Positions 1-8,535 of a stretch of 64,000 nt of DNA are shown here, one piece after another (the stretch's first letter is position 1; each line of letters starts with the position of its first letter). The position numbers and the translations under genes were made by a program. Location of the stretch: contig NZ_CP017057.1 in the NCBI RefSeq assembly GCF_001719165.1, positions 992,001 to 1,056,000 of the forward strand, written 5' to 3'. This DNA comes from Erythrobacter litoralis. Lineage in GTDB: Bacteria > Pseudomonadota > Alphaproteobacteria > Sphingomonadales > Sphingomonadaceae. The notes under the pieces were generated by a model that was given only the letters and a program-made list of their open reading frames with translations, ran no database searches and was not told the DNA's origin.

Positions 1-456
1 GTGCACATGGCGCTGATGTTCATGGCGCTGAAGGTGACGACGACGATGGTTTCGGGCTGGCAGGTCTTCGGCCTCGCCGGGACCGCGGACAGCGTTCGCG
101 GGATCGACACGGCCCGAATGGCGCCCGCCTCCGCCGCGGCCAGTGCGCCGGGCGCGGCGCGCACGGCGCCCGCTCCCGCAGCGGGCACCGCCCCGCGCCG
201 GGTCGATGTCGCCGGAATGCGCACGGCGCCGCCGGCCAATGATTACGGCAGCACGGCAGGCATGACTTCGGTACGAGAGACGCGCGTCTACGCGACCTCT
301 TCAGGCGTCGGTCAGGCGGGCGAGGGCAGTCCTGCCGCCTCGCGCACGCGCGGGATCGGCAACCGCTTCCGCCCTGCTTCCAACACTGCCACCAAGAATG
401 CATCGCCGCAGGTGCCGAAAAGCGCGGCGGCCCCGAAAACGGAGACTTCCCGATGA
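1..456 (+). CDS. C-terminal part of a VirB6/TrbL-like type IV secretion protein (partial)
   Basis: The reading frame is open from the first base of the window, so the true start lies upstream. The visible 151 residues begin with a short hydrophobic stretch and continue as a long Ala/Pro/Thr/Arg-rich, low-complexity tail, as is common at the C-terminus of VirB6/TrbL inner-membrane channel proteins. No catalytic motif is visible. The stop codon overlaps the virB9 start by four bases (ATGA), which argues for translational coupling inside a VirB operon. The family call rests on position and composition rather than on a conserved domain, so another VirB component with a disordered tail is possible. 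Confidence 0.5.
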   Translation: MHMALMFMALKVTTTMVSGWQVFGLAGTADSVRGIDTARMAPASAAASAPGAARTAPAPAAGTAPRRVDVAGMRTAPPANDYGSTAGMTSVRETRVYATSSGVGQAGEGSPAASRTRGIGNRFRPASNTATKNASPQVPKSAAAPKTETSR

Positions 457-1259
457 AGCGCGCCATTCCCTTTGCGCTCGCTCTCATGAGTGTCACCCTG
501 ACCGCGCCCGTCATGGCGCAGGACGGGGGCGATGCGCGGATCCAGACGCTCACTTTCGACGAGGCGCAGGTCTTCACGATCCGCGGGCGCGTGCGGGTCC
601 AGACGACGATCAAGTTCCGCGAGGACGAGCGGATCGAAAACGTCGCGCTCGGCGACAGCAAGGCGTGGCAGGTCCAGCCGAACAAGGCGCAGTCGATCCT
701 GTTCGTGAAGCCCCTGGAGTCGAGCGCGGCGACCAACATGACCGTGGTGACGAGTAGGCGGACCTATCTCTTCGACCTCGTTGCGTCGCCGCGCAACGAA
801 CCGCTATACGTGCTGCAATTCGCCTATCCCGAGGCCGAAAAGGCCGAGGAGGAAGCGCGTCTTGCCGCCGCCGCTGAGGAAGAGGCCCGCGAAGAGGCGA
901 ATGCGCTCGAAATGGCTGCTGCGACCGATCCTTACGCGGTGATCGACCCCTCGATGCTCAATTTCGAATGGGCTGCGCAAGGTGACCGGGAATTGCTGCC
1001 CGCGCGCGCCTATGACGACGGCGAGGCGGTGTTCCTGACCTGGCCTGCGGACCAGCCGATCCCCGCTATCCTCGTGACCAATGAGCGTGGCGAACTGGGC
1101 GCGGTCAATTTCACCGTGCGCGGCGACACCGTCGTGCTCGACGAAGTGCCGGGCCAGATCGTGCTGCGCTCGGGCGACGATGCCGCCACGCTCACCAATG
1201 TCGGCCCGGATCGTCCGCGCAGCGCGGATGCCGGCCCGGGCGCCCGGAGGGGTTCGTGA
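453..1259 (+). CDS. virB9: VirB9/TrbG-like type IV secretion outer-membrane-complex protein
   Basis: This 268-residue protein starts with a signal peptide (residues 1-23, ending VMAQ), so it is exported. The first domain holds a TrbG/VirB9-type beta-sandwich stretch around residues 25-125. An acidic Glu/Ala-rich helical linker follows (about 130-160), then a C-terminal beta domain with the YDDGEAVFLTWP region, which in VirB9 proteins contacts VirB7 and VirB10 at the outer membrane. The length fits the family. It lies between a VirB6-like tail and virB10, so it belongs to a conjugation or effector T4SS operon. No VirB7 lipoprotein gene is evident in the 37-base gap before virB10. Confidence 0.85.
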   Translation: MKRAIPFALALMSVTLTAPVMAQDGGDARIQTLTFDEAQVFTIRGRVRVQTTIKFREDERIENVALGDSKAWQVQPNKAQSILFVKPLESSAATNMTVVTSRRTYLFDLVASPRNEPLYVLQFAYPEAEKAEEEARLAAAAEEEAREEANALEMAAATDPYAVIDPSMLNFEWAAQGDRELLPARAYDDGEAVFLTWPADQPIPAILVTNERGELGAVNFTVRGDTVVLDEVPGQIVLRSGDDAATLTNVGPDRPRSADAGPGARRGS

Positions 1260-1296
1260 GACTGATCCGAAATGCTTTTGAAGGGGAGATGATCTG

Positions 1297-2430
1297 ATGC
1301 GTCTTGCCATGCGACTGCCGCCGAAAAAGGGCGACACCACCTCAGGCGCGGACGGCGATCCGCGCGAACAGGAAAGCGCCGAGGTCATTGATCTCGCCAG
1401 CCGCAGCGCCTTTCCAGGCATTGCCGATCGCAAGGCGAAGACCGACGGGCTCGGCCTCGCCTTCGGCAGCGTGCTGGTGCTGGCGCTGGGCGCGGCGACC
1501 TTCTGGGCGATGAACATGCCCGAAGCGCCCGCTCCCGGGCCGATCGGCAATCCCGCAGTGGCCCCACCGCAGGCGGCCGCGCCCGCCCCGGTCGAAGCGC
1601 CGCAGCCGGAACCCGCACGCCCGCAGCCCGACCCCGCGCCCGCGCCGATCCTCGCCCGCGATCCGGGCGCCGATGCCGCGAGCGCGATAAATCCCTATGC
1701 CAGCCCGACCATGGTCTATGACGCGAGCACCGCGAGCGATGCCGCACGCCTTGCCGAGCCTGCGGGCGCGGCCCCGTCGGGCGAGGTCATGGCCAATGCG
1801 GGCGATATCGCCGCCGGCGGTTCGGCCGCCGCGTTCGCCAGCCGCATCGGCGGTGTCGGCGGCGCTCCGGCCCAGGCCCGCGCGATGGTCAATCCGACGA
1901 CCACGGTGACGCAGGGCACGATGATCCCCGCCGTGCTCGAGACCGCGATCAACACCGACGTGCCCGGCTATGTCCGCGCCGTGGTGAGCCAGGACGTGCG
2001 CAGCTTCGACGGCAAGAAGGTTCTGATCCCGCGCTCCTCGCGCCTGATCGGCCAGTACCAGTCTGGCGTCCAGCAGGGTCAGAAGCGCGCCTATGTAATC
2101 TGGACCCGCCTGATCCGGCCCGACGGCGCCTCGGTCAACATCGCCAGCCCCGCGGTCGCCTTCGACGGGACGACGGGCCTTGCGGGCGATGTCGATTCGC
2201 ATTTCTTCAAGCGCTTCGGTTCGGCCATGCTGCTTTCGGTCGTGGGCGGGCTCGGCGCGCTGGCGACGGGCGGAGTGGGCGGCGTCATCGTCGCGGGCGG
2301 TTCGCAGGGTGCGGCCAGTTCTGCGGTGCAGGCGAATGGCGAGATCAGCCCGACGATCCGCGTGCGCATGGGCGAGCCGATCCGCGTCTTCACCGCGCGC
2401 GATCTCGATTTCAGCACCGTTTCGAACTGA
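1297..2430 (+). CDS. virB10: VirB10/TrbI-like type IV secretion channel protein
   Basis: VirB10 bridges inner and outer membranes in a T4SS. This 377-residue copy has the expected order: a cytoplasmic N-terminus of about 50 residues, one membrane helix around residues 52-70, a long Pro/Ala-rich periplasmic linker (about 75-180), and a C-terminal TrbI beta-barrel domain from about residue 200 with the VLIPRSSRLIGQYQSG signature. A purine-rich AAGGGGAG lies nine bases before the ATG. It sits directly between virB9 and virB11, so the core complex and its ATPase are co-transcribed. Confidence 0.9.
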   Translation: MRLAMRLPPKKGDTTSGADGDPREQESAEVIDLASRSAFPGIADRKAKTDGLGLAFGSVLVLALGAATFWAMNMPEAPAPGPIGNPAVAPPQAAAPAPVEAPQPEPARPQPDPAPAPILARDPGADAASAINPYASPTMVYDASTASDAARLAEPAGAAPSGEVMANAGDIAAGGSAAAFASRIGGVGGAPAQARAMVNPTTTVTQGTMIPAVLETAINTDVPGYVRAVVSQDVRSFDGKKVLIPRSSRLIGQYQSGVQQGQKRAYVIWTRLIRPDGASVNIASPAVAFDGTTGLAGDVDSHFFKRFGSAMLLSVVGGLGALATGGVGGVIVAGGSQGAASSAVQANGEISPTIRVRMGEPIRVFTARDLDFSTVSN

Positions 2431-2449
2431 GCGCGGGGCGGGCGAGGGC

Positions 2450-3490
2450 ATGAGCGCGGAAATCCATCCACTTTCCAGCGCGGCGGGCAGCGATCCCGTC
2501 GATGGAGAGGTGCCGCGCGACAGCCTCGCCGACCTGTCGGAACGCAGCGTCTATCTCGACGCCTATCTCGCCCCGTTTCGCCGCTGGCTGCACAAAGACA
2601 CGGTGACCGAGATCATGGTCAACCGTCCGGGCGAAGTCTGGATCGAGGACGCCTCGAACCCCGGAATGCAGCGCATCGACACGCCCGAGATCGACGACCG
2701 GCTGGTCCAGCGCCTTGCCGAACAGGTCGCGCGCGTATCGCACCAGGGCATCAACCGCGAACACCCGCTCCTTGGCGCGACGTTGCCCGACGGCGCGCGC
2801 ATCCAGTTCTGCGGACCGCCCGCGAGCCGTCGCCACTGGGTCATGGCGATCCGCCGCCACCGCCGGTTGGACCTGCCGCTCGACGCCTATGACACCGGCC
2901 CGCTGATCGGCGAGAACGCGCCTGCAATGCCAGATGCGCAAGGTGAGCCGATCGCCTATCTGCGCGAGGCGATCCGGCAGCGCCGCACCATCCTGATTTC
3001 CGGCGGGACCAGCACCGGCAAGACCACCTTTCTCAACGCCATGCTCGGCGAGATCCCGCGCCACGAACGCGTCGTGCTGGTCGAGGACACGCCCGAACTC
3101 AAATTCCCGGGCGAGAATTCGGTCGGCCTCGTCGCGGTCAAGGGTGAGCTGGGCGAGGCCAAGGTGACTGCGAACGAACTGCTCCAGGCAGCGCTCCGCC
3201 TCAGGCCTGACCGCATCGTGCTCGGCGAATTGCGGGGGAGCGAGAGCGTCTCCTTCCTGCGTGCGATCAACACCGGCCATCCGGGCAGCTTTTCGACCAT
3301 TCACGCCAATTCGCTGAAGGGTGCGCTCGAACAATTGTCGCTGATGGTGATGCAGACCGGCATCGGCCTCACGCGGACCGACACGATCGCCTATGCCGCA
3401 AGCGTGATCGACGTGCTGGTGCAATTGGGCCGCGATGCGAACGGCAAGCGCGGCATCGTCCAGATCGCGGACAGCAAGAGCCTGGTTTGA
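2450..3490 (+). CDS. virB11: VirB11-type secretion ATPase
   Basis: This 346-residue protein is a VirB11-family hexameric traffic ATPase that energises T4SS assembly and substrate transfer at the inner membrane. The N-terminal domain (about 30-160) carries the TEIMVNRPGEVWIE signature, and the RecA-like domain has a Walker A loop SGGTSTGKTT near residue 185, an Asp box (VLVEDTPEL) and a Walker B/His box region (LGELRG, TIHAN). The frame is open further upstream inside virB10. The ATG at 2450 is preferred because it follows GGCGAGGG and gives the family length. It is the last gene of the cluster seen here. Confidence 0.93.
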   Translation: MSAEIHPLSSAAGSDPVDGEVPRDSLADLSERSVYLDAYLAPFRRWLHKDTVTEIMVNRPGEVWIEDASNPGMQRIDTPEIDDRLVQRLAEQVARVSHQGINREHPLLGATLPDGARIQFCGPPASRRHWVMAIRRHRRLDLPLDAYDTGPLIGENAPAMPDAQGEPIAYLREAIRQRRTILISGGTSTGKTTFLNAMLGEIPRHERVVLVEDTPELKFPGENSVGLVAVKGELGEAKVTANELLQAALRLRPDRIVLGELRGSESVSFLRAINTGHPGSFSTIHANSLKGALEQLSLMVMQTGIGLTRTDTIAYAASVIDVLVQLGRDANGKRGIVQIADSKSLV

Positions 3491-3533
3491 TCTCGCGTTC
3501 GCGTTCGCGCGAGGCCGACGGATTAGTCCCTAT

Positions 3534-3551
3534 CTGACATTCTTGTGACAC
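3534..3551 (+). promoter_or_regulatory. Candidate Pho box upstream of ppk
   Basis: Two 7-base half sites, CTGACAT and GTGACAC, are separated by four bases, so TGACA recurs with the 11-base period of PhoB direct repeats (consensus CTGTCAT twice). It lies 86 bases before the preferred ppk start. Phosphate-starvation control of polyphosphate synthesis is known in other bacteria; the binding site here is an inference from three mismatches over 14 positions. Confidence 0.5.
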
Positions 3552-3636
3552 CGGGCCTTTCGTGATTTACACACGGCCTTCATGCGAACACATGCGGGCG
3601 CGGCCGACAGACGGGCCCGAGGCACGCCGGACAGGA

Positions 3637-5841
3637 ATGAGCAGCATCGAGATCGCCACCACCAGGAACCCCGCGCCCCCGCCCGCACCGCAGCCGGGCG
3701 GGGCGGGCGAGGAATCGCCCTATTTCAACCGCGAGCTGTCGTGGCTTTCCTTCAACGAACGCGTGCTCGCCGAAGCCGCGAACGAGGCCTATCCGCTGCT
3801 CGAGCGACTGCGCTTCCTTTCGATCTCGGGCAGCAATCTCGACGAATTCATGATGATCCGCGTCGCCGGGCTGGTCGGCCAGGCGCAGCGCGGGATCGAC
3901 AAGGTCGCGATCGACGGGCGCACGCCCACCCAGCAGCTCGCCGCGATCCGCGAACAGCTGGCGATGATTTCCGAGCGGCAGCAGGAAATCTGGCGCGACC
4001 TGCGCGCGCTGCTGGCAGAGGCGGGGATCCATGTCGCCGACGAACACCGGGTCGACCCGAGCGCGCATGAATGGCTCGAACAATATTTCCTCGAGGAAAT
4101 CCTGCCGATCATCACCCCGCAGGCCCTGGACCCGGCGCACCCTTTCCCCTTCGTCCACAACGAAGGCATCGGCCTGCTCTTCACGCTGACCCGCGATATC
4201 GATGCCGAACAGATCATCGAAATGATCCTGATCCCCAGCGCCCTGCCGCGTTTCGTACGCGTGCCGGGGCAGCAGGAAGGATCGGGCGGTGTCCCGGGCG
4301 AGGCGATCTACATCTCCATCGCGAGCCTCGTGCAGCGCTATGCCGCAAAGCTCTTTCCCGGTTTCACCATTGAGGGCGACGGCCTGTTCCGGGTCCTGCG
4401 CGACAGCGATATCGAGATCGAGGAAGAGGCCGAGGACCTCGTGCGCACCTTCCGCAGCGCGATCCAGCGGCGCAGGCGCGGCCAGGTGATCCAGCTCGAA
4501 CTGGAAGAGGATTTCCATCCCAAGGCCGAAGCGGTGCTGCTCGAACAGCTGGGTGTCCACGAAGCCGCGGTGATCAAGACCGACGGCATGATCGGGCTCG
4601 ACGGTCTCGCCGAAATCGTCGGCGAGGACCGCCCGGACCTCAAATTCGACGCCTATTCCCCGCGCTATCCCGAACGCATCCGCGAACACGACGGCGATGC
4701 CTTTTCCGCGATCCGCGAAAAGGACATCGTCATCCACCACCCTTACGAAAGCTTCGAGGTGGTGGTCGATTTCATCCGCCAGGCCGCGATCGATCCCGAT
4801 GTGGTGGCGATCAAGCAGACGCTCTACCGCGCCGGCAGCCAGTCGGCGGTCATCAACGCGCTGATCGAGGCGGCGGAGAACGGCAAGTCGGTCACCGCCG
4901 TGGTGGAACTGAAGGCCCGCTTCGACGAGGAACAGAACCTCAAGTGGGCGACCAAGCTCGAACGGGCAGGGGTGCAGGTGATCTACGGCTTCACCGACTG
5001 GAAGACCCACGCCAAGACCGCGATGGTCGTGCGCCGCGAGGAAGAGGGCTTTCGCACCTACTGCCATTTCGGGACCGGCAATTACCACCCGGTCACGGCC
5101 AAGATCTACACCGACCTCTCCTTCTTCACCGCCGACCCGAAACTGGGGCGCGATGCGGCGAAGATGTTCAATTTCGTCACCGGCTATGTCGAGCCGCACA
5201 GCCTCGAGAAGATCCACATCGCGCCGATCGACCTGCGCGAGGAGATCTATCGCCGGATCGACAATGAAATCGCCAATGCCGCCAAGGGCAAGCCGGCGGC
5301 GATCTGGATGAAATGCAACCAGATCACCGATCAGGGCATGATCGACCGGCTATATGCGGCGAGCGATGCGGGGGTGAGCGTCGAACTGCTCATTCGCGGC
5401 ATCTGCTGCCTGCGCCCCTGCATCGAGGGGATGAGCGAGAACATCCGCGTGAAATCGATCATCGGGCGGTTTCTCGAACATTCGCGCATCTACGCCTTCG
5501 CCAACGGCCATGCCATGCCGAGCCCCAAGGCGGCGGTGTTCATCTCGTCCGCCGACCTGATGGAGCGCAATCTCGACCGCCGGGTCGAATCGCTCATCCC
5601 GATCGACAACCGGACGGTGCACGACCAGGTGCTCCAGCAGGTCCTGCTCGCCAACATGCTCGATACCGAGCAGAGCTGGTGGCTCAATGCCGACGGCACC
5701 TATTCGCGGGTGGACACGGATGCGAAGCCGTTCAACTGCCACCGCTATTTCATGACCAACCCCTCGCTTTCGGGCCGCGGAGGCTCGCTCGAGGCGGGCG
5801 GGGTACCCAAACTCTCACTGCGCAAGGGTCGCGCAGGCTAG
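3637..5841 (+). CDS. ppk: Polyphosphate kinase (PPK1)
   Basis: PPK1 reversibly transfers the terminal phosphate of ATP to inorganic polyphosphate at the membrane or in granules. The 734-residue product shows the family order: N-domain opening YFNRELSWLSFNERVL, a head domain, and two phospholipase-D-like C domains with the phosphorylated-His region (CHFGTGNYHP, near residue 480) and ICCLRP. The frame is open back to 3562, but a promoter driven from the candidate Pho box would start transcription near 3572, which favours the ATG at 3637 or the in-frame ATG at 3592. Exopolyphosphatase follows after 12 bases, so synthesis and degradation are coupled in one operon. Confidence 0.95.
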   Translation: MSSIEIATTRNPAPPPAPQPGGAGEESPYFNRELSWLSFNERVLAEAANEAYPLLERLRFLSISGSNLDEFMMIRVAGLVGQAQRGIDKVAIDGRTPTQQLAAIREQLAMISERQQEIWRDLRALLAEAGIHVADEHRVDPSAHEWLEQYFLEEILPIITPQALDPAHPFPFVHNEGIGLLFTLTRDIDAEQIIEMILIPSALPRFVRVPGQQEGSGGVPGEAIYISIASLVQRYAAKLFPGFTIEGDGLFRVLRDSDIEIEEEAEDLVRTFRSAIQRRRRGQVIQLELEEDFHPKAEAVLLEQLGVHEAAVIKTDGMIGLDGLAEIVGEDRPDLKFDAYSPRYPERIREHDGDAFSAIREKDIVIHHPYESFEVVVDFIRQAAIDPDVVAIKQTLYRAGSQSAVINALIEAAENGKSVTAVVELKARFDEEQNLKWATKLERAGVQVIYGFTDWKTHAKTAMVVRREEEGFRTYCHFGTGNYHPVTAKIYTDLSFFTADPKLGRDAAKMFNFVTGYVEPHSLEKIHIAPIDLREEIYRRIDNEIANAAKGKPAAIWMKCNQITDQGMIDRLYAASDAGVSVELLIRGICCLRPCIEGMSENIRVKSIIGRFLEHSRIYAFANGHAMPSPKAAVFISSADLMERNLDRRVESLIPIDNRTVHDQVLQQVLLANMLDTEQSWWLNADGTYSRVDTDAKPFNCHRYFMTNPSLSGRGGSLEAGGVPKLSLRKGRAG

Positions 5842-5853
5842 GACTTATCGACA

Positions 5854-7428
5854 ATGAGTTCGCGCAAGCAGCGGCACGACCGCGAAGGCATATTTGCAGG
5901 CAACACGGCGAGCCGCGCGATCATCGATATCGGCTCCAACACGGTGCGGCTCGTCATCTATGGCGGCTCGATGCGTGCGCCGACCGTGCTCCTCAATGAA
6001 AAGGTCACCGCGCGGCTCGGCAGCGCGATGGCCGATACCGGGCGGCTGGCCGACGATTCGATCGACCTCGCGATGCGCGCTCTCAAGCGTTTCGTCCTGC
6101 TGCTCGACGATCTCGAAATCGCCGATGTCGAATGCGTCGCCACTGCCGCGGTGCGCGAGGCGGAAAATGGCGGCGAATTCGTCGAGGCGCTGCAAGCGCT
6201 CGGTCTCGCCCCGCGCGTCATTTCGGGCGAGGAGGAGGGGCGGCTTTCGGCCATGGGCGTGGCGGGTGCGTTTCCGGGCGCTTCGGGCATCGTTGCCGAT
6301 CTTGGCGGGGGCAGCCTCGAACTGGTCAAGCTCGAAGGCGATGAGACGCACGATGCCGCATCGCTTGCGCTAGGGACACTGCGGCTTCCCGATTTCCGCA
6401 GTGACGACGCGGTCGGCGGCGGCTCCAAGGACGTGCGGTCCGACATGCGCAAGGCGCTCGAAAAGGCGCTCAGGAAATCGGGCTGGGGAGAAGACAGTTT
6501 CGCCCGCAGCGAAGGGGCCGAGCGCACGCTCTATCTCGTCGGGGGAACATGGCGCGCCATGGCGGTCTTCGCGATGCAGGAACAGGGCCATCCGCTGTCC
6601 GACCCGCACGGTTTCGAGCTTGAGCGGGACCAGGCCGAGGCGCTGGCCGGATCGCTCGCCGCGCTCGGGCCGGAGGACCTGAGGCCGCGCGAGCGGATCT
6701 CCTCGATGCGCGCCGAGAAACTGCCCGATGCGGCGGTCCTGCTGCTCGCGCTGATCGGCCGGCTCGCGCCCGAACGGCTGGTGTTTTCCTCCTGGGGCCT
6801 GCGCGAAGGGCTGCTCTATGACCGGCTCGAACCCCACGGCAAGGCGCAGGATCCGCTGCTTGCGGGGATCTCGGTTTTCGCCACCCAGCGCGGCGCGCCT
6901 CCGCCGCTCGCCGCGCGGGTCGCGGCGTGGACGGTCGATGCCGCGCCTGCGCGCAATCATGGCAGCGAAAGGCTGCGGCTGGCGGCGACGATGCTGGCGC
7001 TTGCCTCGATGCAGATCGAGCCCAATATCCGCCTGCCGCAGGCGGTCGACTGGGCGCTGCACAAGCGCTGGATCGCGATTGACGGCAAGGGCAGGGCGAT
7101 GATGGCGGCGGCGATCGCGGCCAATGGCAACCGCACCGACCTGCCGCAGGAGGTCCACGATCTCGTGAGCGATGAGGCGATCGTCGAGGCGCAGGTATGG
7201 GGCTTTGCGATCCGTCTCGCCCGGCGGCTGGGCGCGCGCTCACGGCGTTCGCTCCAGGTCAGCCGCCTGCTTGTCGACAAGGATGTGCTGGTCCTGCGTC
7301 TTGCGGAAAGCCATGCGGACCTGTTCGGCGTGCCGAACGAGAAGGACATGAAGCTGCTCGCCAATGCCAAGGGGCTCGACTGGCGGGTCGATATCGTCGC
7401 GGACGATGCGCTCAGGAACGACGGGTGA
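5854..7428 (+). CDS. ppx: Ppx/GppA-family exopolyphosphatase
   Basis: The 524-residue product belongs to the ASKHA-fold Ppx/GppA phosphatases, which remove terminal phosphates from polyphosphate or hydrolyse pppGpp. The nucleotide/phosphate-binding loops are visible as IDIGSNTVRLVIY near residue 29 and ADLGGGSLELV near residue 149, with an ISGEEEGRLS segment between them. The C-terminal half (about 320-520) is an HD-like helical domain and makes the protein longer than the minimal two-domain form. It lies 12 bases after ppk, with no separate promoter visible. Substrate preference (polyP versus pppGpp) cannot be read from sequence; the neighbour favours polyP. Confidence 0.9.
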   Translation: MSSRKQRHDREGIFAGNTASRAIIDIGSNTVRLVIYGGSMRAPTVLLNEKVTARLGSAMADTGRLADDSIDLAMRALKRFVLLLDDLEIADVECVATAAVREAENGGEFVEALQALGLAPRVISGEEEGRLSAMGVAGAFPGASGIVADLGGGSLELVKLEGDETHDAASLALGTLRLPDFRSDDAVGGGSKDVRSDMRKALEKALRKSGWGEDSFARSEGAERTLYLVGGTWRAMAVFAMQEQGHPLSDPHGFELERDQAEALAGSLAALGPEDLRPRERISSMRAEKLPDAAVLLLALIGRLAPERLVFSSWGLREGLLYDRLEPHGKAQDPLLAGISVFATQRGAPPPLAARVAAWTVDAAPARNHGSERLRLAATMLALASMQIEPNIRLPQAVDWALHKRWIAIDGKGRAMMAAAIAANGNRTDLPQEVHDLVSDEAIVEAQVWGFAIRLARRLGARSRRSLQVSRLLVDKDVLVLRLAESHADLFGVPNEKDMKLLANAKGLDWRVDIVADDALRNDG

Positions 7429-7431
7429 GAG

Positions 7432-8235
7432 CTAGGCCCGCTTTTCGCCCCTGAACGGGTTGAAATCGGTGTCCGTGTCGAACAGGTCGACGCCTTCGGC
7501 CTTTTTCAGCTTGCCGACCACCAGATAGGTCACCGGCGTCAGCAGCGCTTCCCACGTTACCTTGATGAGCCATTGCGAGATGACGACCTGGAACAATGTC
7601 TCGGGCGGCCATCCGGCGAGCCCCCAGAAGGCGAGCGGATAGAAGATTAGCGAATCGAGCCCCTGTCCCACCACGGTCGATCCGATCGTGCGGGTCCACA
7701 GCGCCTTGCCCCCGGTCCAGACCTTCATCTTGGCCATGACGATCGAATTGGCGAATTCGCCTGCCCAGAATGCTACCATCGATGCGATGACGATACGCCA
7801 GGAATTGCCGAAGACGTTTTCGTAATCGGACTGGAACGGCCAGCCGTCGGCAGGCGGCAGGCTGACGACGACCCACGCCATGAAGGCCATGAAGGCGAGC
7901 GCGGCAAAACCCGTCCAGATCACGCGGCGTGCGCGGGCATAGCCGTAAACCTCGGTCAGAACGTCGCCGATGATGTAACTGATCGGAAAGAACAAAACGC
8001 CCGCCCCGAAGATCCACGGATCGCCGCCGGGCAGGGTGATGTAGGAGGGTTTCGAGGCGCCGATGAGGTTCGACAGCAGCAGGATCGTGACGAAACCCGC
8101 CATGACGAGATCGTAATAGCGAAAGGCCACGGGCGCATGGCTGGTCGCGCGGATGCCGTCATCGGGATCGGTGTCGAAGGCTGCGCCGGGATCGGATGCG
8201 CGATCGAGCGGGGCGCCGGAGAAAGGCTTTTCCAT
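7432..8235 (-). CDS. yhhQ: Queuosine precursor transporter (YhhQ/VUT family)
   Basis: YhhQ proteins import queuosine precursors (preQ0/preQ1) for tRNA wobble modification. This 267-residue protein has about six hydrophobic segments between residues 42 and 240 and the family signature ISYIIGDVLTEVYGYARAR, followed by FWAGEFANS. The first 40 residues and the last 25 are polar and probably cytosolic. It is convergent with ppx (three bases between stops) and divergent from the tRNA-Arg gene. No other queuosine gene is nearby. Confidence 0.9.
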   Translation of the reverse strand: MEKPFSGAPLDRASDPGAAFDTDPDDGIRATSHAPVAFRYYDLVMAGFVTILLLSNLIGASKPSYITLPGGDPWIFGAGVLFFPISYIIGDVLTEVYGYARARRVIWTGFAALAFMAFMAWVVVSLPPADGWPFQSDYENVFGNSWRIVIASMVAFWAGEFANSIVMAKMKVWTGGKALWTRTIGSTVVGQGLDSLIFYPLAFWGLAGWPPETLFQVVISQWLIKVTWEALLTPVTYLVVGKLKKAEGVDLFDTDTDFNPFRGEKRA

Positions 8236-8257
8236 CGGTTGCGAAGCCTAGCCATGT

Positions 8258-8285
8258 TTGCCGTCCACGCAAAGCGCGCTATTGG
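8258..8285 (+). promoter_or_regulatory. Candidate sigma-70 promoter of tRNA-Arg
   Basis: TTGCCG and TATTGG are separated by 16 bases, which would place the transcription start near 8292, about 18 bases before the mature tRNA. Both boxes are imperfect, so this rests mainly on position. Confidence 0.35.
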
Positions 8286-8309
8286 AACCCTGCCCGCAAG
8301 AGCGGGTGC

Positions 8310-8386
8310 GCGCCCGTAGCTCATCTGGATAGAGCGCGAGACTTCTAATCTTGAGGCAGCAGGTTCGAGTCCTGCCGGGCGCGCCA
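8310..8386 (+). tRNA. tRNA-Arg (anticodon TCT)
   Basis: The 77 bases fold as a complete cloverleaf. The acceptor stem is GCGCCCG with CGGGCGC, the D stem is GCTC/GAGC, and the anticodon stem CGAGA/TCTTG contains one G-T pair. The loop CTTCTAA has anticodon TCT at 8344-8346, reading AGA. The T arm is GCAGG-TTCGAGT-CCTGC. The 3' CCA is encoded, after discriminator base G. Confidence 0.97.
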
Positions 8387-8390
8387 AACG

Positions 8391-8411
8391 CCCGGCCCTT
8401 GAGGGGCCGGG
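8391..8411 (+). terminator. Hairpin downstream of tRNA-Arg
   Basis: CCCGGCCC and GGGCCGGG pair perfectly over eight GC-rich bases around a TTGAG loop, five bases after the tRNA CCA. No T run follows, so it may act as a processing or stability stem rather than as a full intrinsic terminator. Confidence 0.5.
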
Positions 8412-8484
8412 TGGCTGGCGGGTGCCCAAGGGGGCGAATCGTTGCGGGCGGTTTCCTCGGTCGGCGGTTTTTGCGATTGACTTG

Positions 8485-8497
8485 CATAATCATTATC
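8485..8497 (+). promoter_or_regulatory. Candidate Fur/iron-regulator box
   Basis: CATAATCATTATC is a 6-1-6 inverted repeat with a single mismatch to the classical Fur half-site arrangement (GATAAT-n-ATTATC). A TTGACT resembling a -35 box begins eight bases upstream at 8477. The site lies 38 bases before the TonB receptor start, where iron-dependent repression of siderophore uptake is expected. Confidence 0.65.
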
Positions 8498-8535
8498 GGC
8501 ACTGCGCGGGCTTCATCCCAAGCCAGAGGTTTGCC

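Noticed and set aside
1..3490. Integrated conjugative element at the T4SS genes
   Set aside because: No integrase, relaxase, attachment repeat or IS element is visible in the window; only the end of the cluster is seen, so mobility cannot be judged.
3562..3636. Upstream ATG of the ppk frame as the true start
   Set aside because: It lies about where transcription from the candidate Pho-box promoter would begin, and the extra residues resemble no PPK N-terminus.
8422..8535. N-terminal extension of the TonB receptor from ATG at 8422
   Set aside because: It would place the Fur box inside the coding sequence and put 38 polar residues before the signal peptide.
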